Translations under genes and position numbers: made by a program
Shown: in pieces, positions 34,145 through 42,249 of the stretch
Layout: each line of letters begins with the position of its first letter
Position numbering within the stretch: position 1 is the first letter of the stretch
Assembly: GCF_000970465.2 (NCBI RefSeq)
Contig: NZ_LAJE02000236.1
Location: forward strand, 1-43,518
Source of the DNA: Devosia insulae DS-56
GTDB lineage: Bacteria; Pseudomonadota; Alphaproteobacteria; Rhizobiales; Devosiaceae
Direction: 5' to 3'
Length of the DNA: 43,518 nucleotides
Notes under the pieces: generated by a model
Database searches by the model: none
What the model saw: only the letters and a program-made list of their open reading frames with translations
Told to the model about the DNA's origin: nothing

Positions 34145-35086
34145 TCAGCTGGCGCGTCGAAGCGACGGGTCTCCGCCCTCGTATTGCGCCGTCAGATTCA
34201 CGAAGTCGCCGCCGCGGCTGTGTTTGAGATAGTTGAGCGCCCGGACCTGGCCGGTCATTTCGAGGGCATCGCGATAGACCGGGTCGTGCCAGCCTTCGAT
34301 GTCGATCGATCCCGACCAGCCGGCGAGGCGCAGTTCGGAGATGATGTCGGTCCAGTTGCTGTCGCCGAACCCCGGCGTGCGCATGAACACGAACTTCTGT
34401 TTGCCGAAGATGCCGTGCTCCTTGATCACGTCCCAGCGGACGGTCGCGTCCTTGCCGTGCACGTGGAAGAACTTGTGCGCCCACTTGCGGATCTGCGGCA
34501 GCGGATCGATCAGGTAAACGAGCTGGTGGCAGGGCTCCCACTCGAGCCCGATATTGTCGTCCGGCGTCTCGTTGAACATCAGCTCCCAGGCATCCGGGTT
34601 GTGGGCGATGTTCCAGTCGCCGGTCTGCCAGTTGCCATCCATGGCGCAGTTCTCAAAGGCAATGCGGACGCCCTTGTCGGCCGCGCGCCTGGCCAGTTCC
34701 GACCAGACCTTTTTGTACTGCGGCAGGCTGTCGGTGAGCGGCTTGCCGCGTACCCGGCCGGTAAAGCCGGCAACGGTGGTGGCGCCGAAGTGATGGGCGT
34801 TGTCGATGCAATCCTTCCAGCCCTCGAGCGTCTGGCGGTCCATTTCCTGGTCCTCCAGCGGATTGCCGAACATGCCGAGGGTGGAAATGGTGATGTCGCG
34901 GTTGCCGATGGCGTCGAGCGAGCGCTTGCCGAGCTCGGCGAGATCCTGTCCGTTGGTGGTCTGCCAGAAGAACGGCTCGAAGCTTTCGAAGCCGAGGTCG
35001 GCGATCTCGGCGATGCGGTTGGCGGCGTGGCCGGCGCTGGCGGAGATCATGGTGCCGATGCGGATGGCCTTGGCGGGATCGGTCAA
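34145..35086 (-). CDS. Sugar phosphate isomerase/epimerase (AP endonuclease 2-like TIM barrel)
   Basis: A 313-residue TIM-barrel protein. The first strand reads IRIGTMISA; later strands hold probable metal ligands in IAFENCA, IGLEWEPCHQ, FFHVHGKDA and GSIDIEGWHDPV. The open frame extends far upstream into the oxidoreductase gene. A TTG start at 35086 is chosen because GAGGA lies 6 nt before it, just after the oxidoreductase stop, and because it keeps the first beta strand; the ATG at 35050 has no ribosome binding site and would cut into strand 1. Family members isomerise or epimerise sugars or cyclitols. Exact substrate unknown. Confidence 0.85.
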   Translation of the reverse strand: MTDPAKAIRIGTMISASAGHAANRIAEIADLGFESFEPFFWQTTNGQDLAELGKRSLDAIGNRDITISTLGMFGNPLEDQEMDRQTLEGWKDCIDNAHHFGATTVAGFTGRVRGKPLTDSLPQYKKVWSELARRAADKGVRIAFENCAMDGNWQTGDWNIAHNPDAWELMFNETPDDNIGLEWEPCHQLVYLIDPLPQIRKWAHKFFHVHGKDATVRWDVIKEHGIFGKQKFVFMRTPGFGDSNWTDIISELRLAGWSGSIDIEGWHDPVYRDALEMTGQVRALNYLKHSRGGDFVNLTAQYEGGDPSLRRAS

Positions 35087-35096
35087 TTCGAAATCC

Positions 35097-36131
35097 TCAA
35101 GCTGCAATGGTGACGCGCTGCCGCGTCCTGGCGCTCTCGATGGCGGCGAACACCATGGCGAGGCTGTTGATGTTGTCGCTGCCGACAGTTTCCGGCGGCG
35201 TGCCGGTTTCGATGGCGCGGAGGAAATCGGCAATGACGCTGGCATGACCACGGGTCTGGCCCGCATCGGCCGGCTCCGGCACGGCAAGGTCCGCCAGCGG
35301 CCGGTGGAAGCCCTCGTCGCCAGCGACGACATGCGCTGCAAAGCCGTCGAGCCCATCCCAGAGCAGCGTGCCGCGGGTGCCGATGATCCGCCACTGGCTT
35401 TCCCAGCTTGTGTTGGCGCCCTCGGCAGCCCATGAGCCGCGATAGGTGAAGGTGGCGTCCCCCGCGAGCTCGAAGATGGCGTTGGCGGCGGCGCCGTGCT
35501 GGTACCACGAGCCGCGTGGGTTGCTTTCGAGGCAATAGACCGCCAGGGCATCCCTGCCCGACATGAACCGGGCGGCGTCGAAGGTGTGGATGGCCATGTC
35601 GAGTAGCAGCACGTTCTGCATGACATCGCGGAAGCCGCCGAAATGCGCCCCGATGAAGAAATCCGCATGCAGGGCGGTCAGCTCGCCGAGCGCCCCGCTG
35701 TCGATCAGTCCGCGAATGCGTCGCGCACCGGCAATGTAGCGGCGGTTCTGCACGACGGCGTGCGTCTTGCCCGCTTTCGCCGCGAGGGCCACCAGGGCAC
35801 GGGCATCGGCAAGGCTGGTTGCCATCGGCTTTTCGGACAGCACGTGACAGCCGTGTTCGAGCGCGGTTGCCACCACGTCGTGCCGGGCGCCCGGGATCAC
35901 CACATCGAACAGCAGATCAGGCCTGGTGCCGTTGAGCAGGGCGTCGAGATCGCTCTCGACCGCCGCCCGGCTCAGACCGAACTCCGCCGCGAGGCGATGC
36001 GCGGCATCGGGGTTGATGTCGTTGAGGCCGACAATGGTGATGCGGTCCCGCAGCGCCGGCGTCTCGGCAATGGCCTTGAGCCAACCTTTAGACATAGCTC
36101 CGCACCCGGCCAGAACGGCACGAAATGACAC
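35097..36131 (-). CDS. Gfo/Idh/MocA-family NAD(P)-dependent oxidoreductase
   Basis: A 344-residue cytoplasmic enzyme. The Rossmann motif is VLAGCGAMSKGWLKAI near the N-terminus, and the family motif EKP is in HVLSEKPMATSL. The C-terminal alpha/beta domain contains LLLDMAIHTFDAARFM, with the catalytic-type Asp and His. The start is GTG at 36131 with GGGAGGGG 7 nt upstream. Relatives oxidise inositol, glucose or other sugars. It is the first gene of the LacI-controlled operon, followed after 10 nt by the isomerase. Confidence 0.9.
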   Translation of the reverse strand: MSFRAVLAGCGAMSKGWLKAIAETPALRDRITIVGLNDINPDAAHRLAAEFGLSRAAVESDLDALLNGTRPDLLFDVVIPGARHDVVATALEHGCHVLSEKPMATSLADARALVALAAKAGKTHAVVQNRRYIAGARRIRGLIDSGALGELTALHADFFIGAHFGGFRDVMQNVLLLDMAIHTFDAARFMSGRDALAVYCLESNPRGSWYQHGAAANAIFELAGDATFTYRGSWAAEGANTSWESQWRIIGTRGTLLWDGLDGFAAHVVAGDEGFHRPLADLAVPEPADAGQTRGHASVIADFLRAIETGTPPETVGSDNINSLAMVFAAIESARTRQRVTIAA

Positions 36132-36188
36132 GTAATTACCCCTCCCAGGGAAACCTGTCGGCGCCTTTCGCAGCTCTGCGCGACAGTT

Positions 36189-36204
36189 TCGTAAACGTTT
36201 ACGA
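36189..36204. promoter_or_regulatory. LacI-family operator O1 (perfect palindrome)
   Basis: TCGTAAACGTTTACGA is a perfect 16-bp palindrome with the central CG typical of LacI-family operators. It lies 58 bp upstream of the oxidoreductase GTG, in the divergent region shared with the lacI-type gene at 36289. Confidence 0.8.
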
Positions 36205-36241
36205 CGCTATATTCGGAGACATTTCTGTGTCAAGAGAATTG

Positions 36242-36255
36242 CGTAAACGTTTTCG
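36242..36255. promoter_or_regulatory. LacI-family operator O2 (imperfect copy)
   Basis: CGTAAACGTTTTCG differs from the core of O1 at one position. It lies 52 bp (about five helical turns) from O1, centre to centre, and 34 bp upstream of the lacI ATG. The in-phase pair suggests looping or joint repression of both directions. Confidence 0.75.
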
Positions 36256-36288
36256 GAAGCACCTGGCGCACCGGGAAAAGCGAGTATT

Positions 36289-37323
36289 ATGAAGGGCATA
36301 CGGAGGCTTGCCGAACATCTGAGCATCTCGATCGGTACGGTCTCGCGCGCCTTGAACGGGCGTCCTGACGTCAATGAAGCCACCCGGCGTCGGGTGCTCG
36401 ATGCGGCAGCCGAACTCGGCTACGTACCCAACCAGGCGGGACGCACGCTGCGACAGGGCACAACCAATGCCGTCGGGTTCATGATGGAGGCCGGCGCCGA
36501 CACCTCGGGGAACCCGGACAACTTCTTTTTTGGCGTCTTCGATGGCGTCCAGGCGGTATTGAGCCGACACCAGCTGGATCTGGTGGTGCTCCCCTGCGCC
36601 ACCGACGAGGACCCCACCGAGTATCTGCGCCGCATGATCGCGCGGCGGCTGGTCGACGCGCTGATCATCTCGGCGACCCATCGCAAGGACCCGCGCGTCG
36701 AACTGCTGAACAAGGCGCACGTGCCGTTCATCGCGCTCGGCCGGACGGGCACCCCGAGCGACCATCCGTGGATTGACCTCGATTTCGAGGGCGTGGCGAA
36801 CCGCGCAGTGGACCGGTTGGTCGCCAAGGGCCACCGCAGCATCGCTGTCGCTGTACCGAGCAGCGATATCAATCTCGGCGTCATTTTCCTTCAGGCCTAC
36901 AAGGAGGCCCTGGCCCGGCACGGCATCGCCTTCGACCAGAGCCTGGTGATCTACACCTCGTCATCAGAACAGGGCGGGTACCAGGCGGCGCATGAGTTGA
37001 TCGGCATGGCGCAGCGGCCGACGGCTATCCTGCTGGTCTACGAGCTGATGGCGATCGGCTTCTACCGGGGCCTTCGGGATGCGGGACTGAACCCGGGCCA
37101 GGACGTGGCGGTCATCGCCTTCCGGGAGTCGCCGCTGTCCCGGTTTCTGTCGCCGGCGCTCACCTGCTTCAGGGTGTCGCTGCGCGACGTGGGGATTGGT
37201 CTGGGGGAATCGCTGCTCGCCTCGATGCCGGCGTACGCCGACATCTATCCACAGGGCATCGTGCGTCGGGTCTGGCCGATGGAACTGGTTGAAGGCGACA
37301 GCGACAACGCGCGGAGCAGTTGA
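36289..37323 (+). CDS. LacI-family transcriptional regulator of the divergent sugar operon
   Basis: A 344-residue regulator. The HTH is at residues 1-25 (IRRLAEHLSISIGTVSRALNG), with the hinge region ELGYVPNQAGRTLRQG, then the periplasmic-binding-protein-like effector domain (TNAVGFMMEAGADTSGNPDNFFFGVFDG onward). The perfect and near-perfect CGTAAACGTTTACG operators upstream are its probable targets, controlling itself and the operon 36131 to 31178. No other LacI gene is near these sites. Confidence 0.92.
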   Translation: MKGIRRLAEHLSISIGTVSRALNGRPDVNEATRRRVLDAAAELGYVPNQAGRTLRQGTTNAVGFMMEAGADTSGNPDNFFFGVFDGVQAVLSRHQLDLVVLPCATDEDPTEYLRRMIARRLVDALIISATHRKDPRVELLNKAHVPFIALGRTGTPSDHPWIDLDFEGVANRAVDRLVAKGHRSIAVAVPSSDINLGVIFLQAYKEALARHGIAFDQSLVIYTSSSEQGGYQAAHELIGMAQRPTAILLVYELMAIGFYRGLRDAGLNPGQDVAVIAFRESPLSRFLSPALTCFRVSLRDVGIGLGESLLASMPAYADIYPQGIVRRVWPMELVEGDSDNARSS

Positions 37324-37432
37324 GCGCCGGGTTGCGGCATTTGGAACCCAACGACGGGTTCATCGTGCACATACACCTCATAGGGCCCGCAGCGAGCGGA
37401 TACTTTCGCTAGCAGACGTGCCGCCCCCGTTC

Positions 37433-37939
37433 TTAGGTGGCCCCCCGCTCCCCAAACACCGCCGCCAGATACGCCATCGTCGCAAATGGCATCACCTCGT
37501 CGACGCGGGCCAGCCGCTCGGCCGTGTAATACCCCGCCTCGTGCAGCAGGTTGAAGGCGCCGATGGTTTGACCGCCGACCACGATGGGCAGGTTGGCGAT
37601 CGACTCGCAGCCGAGCGAACCGATGAGCTGCCAGTCGGCGAAATCCACGGCGATCGCTTCGAGGCTGAGCGCGGTATAGATCTGCTGCCGGCGGATCAGC
37701 GTTTCGGTCCACTGGTTGTCCGGGATCGGCTTGAAGCCGCCGACCGCATAGGCCGTGGCGTTCTGAGTGTAGAGGCGGCGGAGCCGGCCGGCCGGCACAT
37801 CGAACAGCGTGGCCGTGGTGAGCTTGCTGCCGATCGCTTCGCCGATCAGCCCGGCGACGAAATCGAACAGCGGTTCAGCCGGACCGGATTGGCGGACCAG
37901 CGCGAGAAAAGCCGGCCAGTGCTTGTCGAGGGAAGCCAT
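37433..37939 (-). CDS. GAF-domain protein
   Basis: A 168-residue protein, almost all of it one GAF-like domain: VAGLIGEAIGSKLTTATLFD, then QWTETLIRRQQIYT, LGCESIANLPIVVGGQTIGAFNLLH and a closing helix. There is no output domain, so it would be a stand-alone ligand sensor or binding protein. ATG at 37939 shares one base with the upstream stop (TGATG), so it is coupled to the metallopeptidase-like gene; the longer open frame is shadow. Its function is not recognised beyond the fold. Confidence 0.75.
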   Translation of the reverse strand: MASLDKHWPAFLALVRQSGPAEPLFDFVAGLIGEAIGSKLTTATLFDVPAGRLRRLYTQNATAYAVGGFKPIPDNQWTETLIRRQQIYTALSLEAIAVDFADWQLIGSLGCESIANLPIVVGGQTIGAFNLLHEAGYYTAERLARVDEVMPFATMAYLAAVFGERGAT

Positions 37940-39111
37940 CACACCGTCCAGAAATCGCGCAGTGTCGAGGGGGTGTGCATGTTGCCGTAGAGATAGGCCC
38001 AGAACTCCTTGCGGCGCTCTTTCGGCACTTTCTCCCACACCGCATGGGTCGATGTATCGCCGCACCAGTAGCCGTAAACGAACGGCGCCCTCAGGCCATG
38101 GCGGAGGAAGGCAATGCGGCTCTTCGCGGTTTCGAGATCCTGGTAGCCTGCCTCGGCGATAATCGGCGCCACCTCCTCGTGCGAGCGGCCCTCGGCATGC
38201 AGCATCCAGGCGGCGTTGCAGCGGAGCGCCGCGCGCAGCCGCTCGAGCGTCATGCCGACGACATCTTCGGGGGTGTTGATCCAGTCGAGGAAGAACCAGC
38301 CATTATCGGCAATGCCTTCGAACAGCGCACTGCTGGCGGAACTGGTCACCACCTGCGCGCCGTCGAGCGGCATCTTGCCCTCGGCGACATAGCGTTGGCG
38401 CAGCGCCATATGCACCAGGTGGCCGGGGAAAGCCTCATGGCAGGCAAGGTGCTTGATGGCTGAGCGGGTGAACGGCATGGCGAGGTTGAGCCGCATCTTG
38501 CGCTCGGGAAAATCGCAATAGGCAGTGAACGGCACGTCATCGAGCCGCACCGGCTCGAGCCATTCGTCGTTCATCAGGTACATCATCTCGCTGGTGCGGC
38601 GCTGCGCCTCGCGCGTCACCTCACTCATGGTGGCCAGCACCTGGTCGGCTGGCACCAGCGTATCGGCTTCAAACCGCCCCACATCCTCGGCGAGCGAGCC
38701 GCCGCGATAGCCCAGTTCGTCGAGGTTCTCGCGGATGGTGTGGCGATAGCCATCGAGGATTTCGTCGCTCACCAGCTGCGTGTCGACCCGCATCTGCCGG
38801 CGCAGCCGCTCGGCATAGGAGATCTGCCGGCTCTCGAAGGTATCGAGCAGCGCCAGCAGCGAATCCACCATTTCGGTAAGGTAGGCGCGGCGGAGATCGC
38901 TCTCGGCCTCGCCGGGAATCCGCGCCGCAAAGGCTTCCAGGCGGTCGCGCGCCTCGCCGTAACTGGCGAGCGCATAGGGCTCGACCTGCGCCATGGCAAC
39001 CGGGATCAGCCCCTCGCGGTCGAGAAAACTCTGGGTGCGTGGCACATCGCGATAGAGCCGGTCGAGGCCGGCAGTCAGCCGCGCCAGTTCCAATCCCAGT
39101 TGCATGCTCAT
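37939..39111 (-). CDS. Metallopeptidase-like protein with HEAFPGH motif (DUF885-like)
   Basis: A 390-residue protein without signal peptide. The zincin-like motif ACHEAFPGHLVHMAL (around residue 230) supplies two His and the catalytic Glu, and SALFEGIADNGWFF about 35 residues later offers a third ligand Glu. This matches the DUF885 group, which also has the HE-x(2)-PGH pattern, though those proteins are usually 550-600 residues; this one is short. ATG at 39111 has GAGGAG 6 nt upstream. It is translationally coupled to the GAF protein and diverges from a GntR gene that leads a peptide-type uptake operon, which fits a role in peptide or amide breakdown. Confidence 0.7.
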   Translation of the reverse strand: MSMQLGLELARLTAGLDRLYRDVPRTQSFLDREGLIPVAMAQVEPYALASYGEARDRLEAFAARIPGEAESDLRRAYLTEMVDSLLALLDTFESRQISYAERLRRQMRVDTQLVSDEILDGYRHTIRENLDELGYRGGSLAEDVGRFEADTLVPADQVLATMSEVTREAQRRTSEMMYLMNDEWLEPVRLDDVPFTAYCDFPERKMRLNLAMPFTRSAIKHLACHEAFPGHLVHMALRQRYVAEGKMPLDGAQVVTSSASSALFEGIADNGWFFLDWINTPEDVVGMTLERLRAALRCNAAWMLHAEGRSHEEVAPIIAEAGYQDLETAKSRIAFLRHGLRAPFVYGYWCGDTSTHAVWEKVPKERRKEFWAYLYGNMHTPSTLRDFWTV

Positions 39112-39144
39112 GGCCGCTCCTCACCCCTGATTGACATAGCAAAC

Positions 39145-39369
39145 TAGAACACCATCGGCCGGCTCGCCGCCAGTGGCACAGATCGACTTTCGTTGCATAT
39201 GTGGTGCGAACTGCGACCGGAACCGGCCCCGCTCGGCCGATAACACGCTGTTTTGCATGACATTTGAGCAGTCGACAGCTTGTGCACGAATTTTGCGCGA
39301 CACCCGATTGTCATCCGCAAAGATGAGCGCTACCGTCGAGGTGTATCAGGTGGTTAGAACACATGTTCT
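39145..39369. promoter_or_regulatory. Candidate GntR operators in divergent region, one over the start codon
   Basis: AGAACA-CA-TGTTCT (39356-39369) is a 6-bp inverted repeat that overlaps the ATG of the gntR gene (39363). The same 8-bp word TAGAACAC occurs at 39355-39362 and at 39145-39152, the latter 34 bp upstream of the metallopeptidase-like ATG. One copy near each divergent gene suggests a shared, autoregulated switch. The rest of the 251-base gap shows nothing clear. Confidence 0.4.
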
Positions 39370-40397
39370 CGATCGACGCCAACAGCATCGACAAGTCCCT
39401 GCCCGTGCCGGTCGGCACGCAGCTCTATGGCCTGTTGAGCTATGCGCTGTCGTTTGGCGGCATTGCCCACGGCACCCGCCTGCAGTCGGTCCGCCAGCTC
39501 GCCGCCGAGCTCGGCATCGCGCCGATGACGGTGGCTCAGGTGTATCAGCGGCTGCGCGACGCCGGCCTCGTCGAGATGAAGCATGGGCTGGGCGCCTTTG
39601 CCGTTTCCGACATGAAGAAGCACGGCGTCGACAACCTGCCGGTCTCCTCGCTCCGTGCCGATATCGAGGTGCTGATCGGCAAGGCCGAAAAGCTCGGCAT
39701 CTCGACCCTGACGCTCAATTCGATGATCAACGCCCAATCGCTGCTGCGCCGCCCCAAGGCCGGGTTGAAGATCGTGTTCGTCGCGATCTTCGAGGGGCCG
39801 GGGCGGGATTATGTGGCGCAGCTGAAGCCGGTGCTGGCGACCAACGACCAGGTGCAACTGGTGACGCTCGACTCCCTCAGGGTTACCGAGGAGCTGCGCC
39901 GGATCAGCACCGAGGCCGATATCGTCCTCACCTTCCTCCATCGTGAAGCCGAAGTGCAGGCGCTGATCCCCGAGGCACGGGTGCTGGGCCTGCGCTTCAT
40001 CCCGTCGGTGCGCACGCGGCAGGCGCTGGCCGGGCTCGACCCGCGCACCCGCATCGCCGCTGTGACCTATTTCGAGGAATACATCGCCATCATGCGGCCG
40101 AGCGTGCGCGAGTTCGCGCCGCACGTCTCCGATATCCGCGTCACCTGGCTGTCCTCGCCGGACCTTGGCGAGGTCATCGCCCAATGCGACGCGGTGATCT
40201 TTGCCTCGGGCGCCGACCATGTGGCCGACCTGGTCCAGCCGGGTGTGCCCTGTTTCGAATACCGGCATGCGCCGGATCCGGGTGCGCTCGAGGGCGTGCT
40301 CGTGCCGCACCTCGCCGACCTCCGCCGCAGCAAGATTGCCGGCAACGAGACGGGGCCCGAAAGCGACATCCCCGAAAGGGGCGTCGCCGAGGGGTGA
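39363..40397 (+). CDS. GntR-family regulator (YtrA-like HTH) with unusual C-terminal sensor domain
   Basis: A 344-residue protein. Residues about 10-82 form a GntR winged helix (LYGLLSYALSFGGIAHGTRL, SVRQLAAELGIAPMTVAQVY, LRDAGLVEMKHGLGAFAV). After a helical linker, residues about 130-325 form an alternating alpha/beta domain (LKIVFVAIFEGPGRDYVAQLK, ADIVLTFLH, CDAVIFASGADHVADLV) that looks like a periplasmic-binding-protein or response-type fold. It is neither FCD, UTRA nor the aminotransferase of MocR. No strong ribosome binding site is seen. It is followed by a binding-protein gene it probably controls. Confidence 0.78.
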   Translation: MFSIDANSIDKSLPVPVGTQLYGLLSYALSFGGIAHGTRLQSVRQLAAELGIAPMTVAQVYQRLRDAGLVEMKHGLGAFAVSDMKKHGVDNLPVSSLRADIEVLIGKAEKLGISTLTLNSMINAQSLLRRPKAGLKIVFVAIFEGPGRDYVAQLKPVLATNDQVQLVTLDSLRVTEELRRISTEADIVLTFLHREAEVQALIPEARVLGLRFIPSVRTRQALAGLDPRTRIAAVTYFEEYIAIMRPSVREFAPHVSDIRVTWLSSPDLGEVIAQCDAVIFASGADHVADLVQPGVPCFEYRHAPDPGALEGVLVPHLADLRRSKIAGNETGPESDIPERGVAEG

Positions 40398-40410
40398 GAC
40401 CAAACCAATC

Positions 40411-40457
40411 CCTGGCGCCTTCGAGGGTGGAACGTGGCTGTTCCTGAAGGCGCCGGG
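40411..40457 (+). promoter_or_regulatory. Stem-loop between gntR and peptide-binding-protein genes
   Basis: CCTGGCGCCTTC (40411-40422) pairs with GAAGGCGCCGGG (40446-40457), 12 bp with one wobble and a 23-nt loop, in the 95-nt gap. Only 35 nt remain before the next ATG, which leaves little room for a promoter downstream of it, so it may attenuate or cap read-through from gntR. Confidence 0.5.
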
Positions 40458-40492
40458 GCAATGACTGCAACAAAGTTCACAGGGGAACGGGA

Positions 40493-42028
40493 ATGAACAA
40501 ACTACTGCTGCTGACCACCGCCATCGTGGCGCTGGGGGCGATGCCGGCGACCGTCACGCTGGCTCAGGACAAGGCGATCGTCATCGGCACCGACGTCGAT
40601 GCCGGCACGCTCGATCCGCGCCTGACGCGCGACACCACCGCCTATCGCACCGCCGACCTGATCTATGCGGGCCTCGTGCACCTCACCGCCAAGCTCGAAG
40701 CGGTGCCGGATCTCGCCGAAAGCTGGGAATCGCCCGACCCGCAGACCTACATTTTCAAGCTCCGCTCGGGGCTCACCTTCTCGGACGGCTCGCCGCTCAC
40801 CGCCGATGACGTGGTGTTCACCTATGAGAGCGTCATCAACCCCGATTTCAACGCCCCCGACCGGGCGCTCTACAGCCCGATCAGCAAGATCGAAGCGGTC
40901 GACCCGCAGACGGTGAAGTTCACCCTCTCGGCGCCCTATGCGCCGCTGCTCAGCTATCTCGACAAGGGGATTGTGTCGAAGGCGGCGGTCGAAGCCGGCA
41001 AGGACCCGGCCACCGATCCGGTCGGCGCCGGCCCGATGGTGCTCACTGCCTGGAACCGCGGCAGCGATATCGTGCTCAAGGCCAACCCGAGCTACTGGGG
41101 CGGCGCCCCTGAAGTGACCGATGTCACGGTGAAGATCATCGGCGACAACTCGGCCCGCGCCCAGGCCTTCGAGGCGGGCGATCTCGACGTCATCCAGTCG
41201 CCGCTGTCGCCCAACGACATCGAACGGTTGAAGGCCGATACCCGCTTCGGCAACGTCATCACCGCGGGCCTCGGCGTCACCTACATCAACTACAACGTCA
41301 AGGACCCGCTGCTTGCCGAGCCCGGCATGCGGCAGGCCTTCTCGATGCTGATCGACCAGAATTCGATCGTCAACGACATCTACCAGGGCGTCGACGAGAT
41401 CGCCTCCTCGATCATCCTGCCCTCGTCCTGGGCCTATTCGGCCGATATCAAGCAGCCGACCTTCAGTGTCGAAGGCGCGGTGGCCAAGTTCAACGAACTG
41501 GGCTGGAAGGATTCTGACGCCGACGGCATCCTCGATAAGGACGGCAAGAAGCTGACGGTGACGCTCTCCACCCACAGCGAAGACCCCAACCGCGTGCAGT
41601 CGGTCGAATTGACCCAGGCGCTGATGCAGTCGGCCGGTGTCGATGCCCAGGTGCAGATAACCGACTGGCCGTCTTTCTCCACCAACTATGTGCAGAAGGG
41701 CCTGCACCAGATCGCCCTGCTCGGCTGGCTCAACATCGTCGATCCGGACCGGCTGCTGTTCGGCCAGCTGTCGACCGGCGGCTCGACCAACTGGGGCGGC
41801 TATTCCAACCCCGAGGTCGATAAGCTCTTGCAGGAAGGCCGCTCGTCGCTCGACCAGGCGGCGCGCGCCACCGCCTACCAGAAAGCGGCGACCATCCTAG
41901 CCTCCGACCTGCCCTACTTCATCATCTCCGACCAGGGCTACCAGCTGTTCTACAAGCAGCCCTTCCCGGTTGAAGTGCAGGCCACTCCCCGCGGCAATTT
42001 CCGCGGCCTGATCGGCATGGACGAATAA
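40493..42028 (+). CDS. Peptide-type ABC transporter substrate-binding protein (SBP family 5), second system
   Basis: A 511-residue periplasmic protein of normal family length. The signal peptide (LLLLTTAIVALGAMPATVTLAQ) ends near residue 24. The SBP_bac_5 signature appears as LAESWESPDPQTYIFKLRSGLTFSDGSPLTADDVVFTYESV, and later SYWGGAPEVTDVTVKII and MRQAFSMLIDQNSIVNDIYQG. AGGGGAACGGG precedes the ATG. Permease genes are not in the window; the gene starting at 43437 may be the first of them. Ligand may be a peptide or amino-acid derivative, given the M24 protein next to it. Confidence 0.9.
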   Translation: MNKLLLLTTAIVALGAMPATVTLAQDKAIVIGTDVDAGTLDPRLTRDTTAYRTADLIYAGLVHLTAKLEAVPDLAESWESPDPQTYIFKLRSGLTFSDGSPLTADDVVFTYESVINPDFNAPDRALYSPISKIEAVDPQTVKFTLSAPYAPLLSYLDKGIVSKAAVEAGKDPATDPVGAGPMVLTAWNRGSDIVLKANPSYWGGAPEVTDVTVKIIGDNSARAQAFEAGDLDVIQSPLSPNDIERLKADTRFGNVITAGLGVTYINYNVKDPLLAEPGMRQAFSMLIDQNSIVNDIYQGVDEIASSIILPSSWAYSADIKQPTFSVEGAVAKFNELGWKDSDADGILDKDGKKLTVTLSTHSEDPNRVQSVELTQALMQSAGVDAQVQITDWPSFSTNYVQKGLHQIALLGWLNIVDPDRLLFGQLSTGGSTNWGGYSNPEVDKLLQEGRSSLDQAARATAYQKAATILASDLPYFIISDQGYQLFYKQPFPVEVQATPRGNFRGLIGMDE

Positions 42029-42100
42029 GTCCCTGCCCCTCCCCCGGCCGGCGTTCCCTCCCAGGCGCCGGCCGGAACTTTGGTTTGAAATTCGGAACGG

Positions 42101-42212
42101 ACTGCCCCTCACCCTAACCCTCTCCCCAGAGGGGAGAGGGGACGAGAGGAGCACCAACAGTGCCGCAGCGCCCCCTCTCCCCTCTGGGGAGAGGGTCGGG
42201 GTGAGGGGCAGT
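42101..42212. repeat. Large near-perfect palindromic repeat (rhizobial REP/RIME-like)
   Basis: Two 40-nt arms (42101-42140 and 42173-42212) are inverted copies with 38 of 40 matches, around a 32-nt loop. Each arm itself contains a smaller palindrome, CCCTCTCCCCAGAGGGGAGAGGG or its complement, of 23 nt with stem CTCTCCCC. The words CCCCTCACCCTAACCCTCTCCCC are, from memory, widespread in intergenic regions of Hyphomicrobiales. It fills the gap between the binding-protein and M24 genes and would form a strong hairpin in the transcript. Confidence 0.8.
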
Positions 42213-42249
42213 GCGCTTCCATCACAACGTGAATGCCCGAGGAGATGAC

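Noticed and set aside
37344-37361. Hairpin GAACCC/GGGTTC between convergent genes as a terminator
   Set aside because: The stem has only 6 bp and there is no T-run, so it is too weak to call.
42101-42212. Short CRISPR-like array
   Set aside because: Only two arms, inverted rather than direct, and no spacers or cas genes; it is a palindromic repeat.
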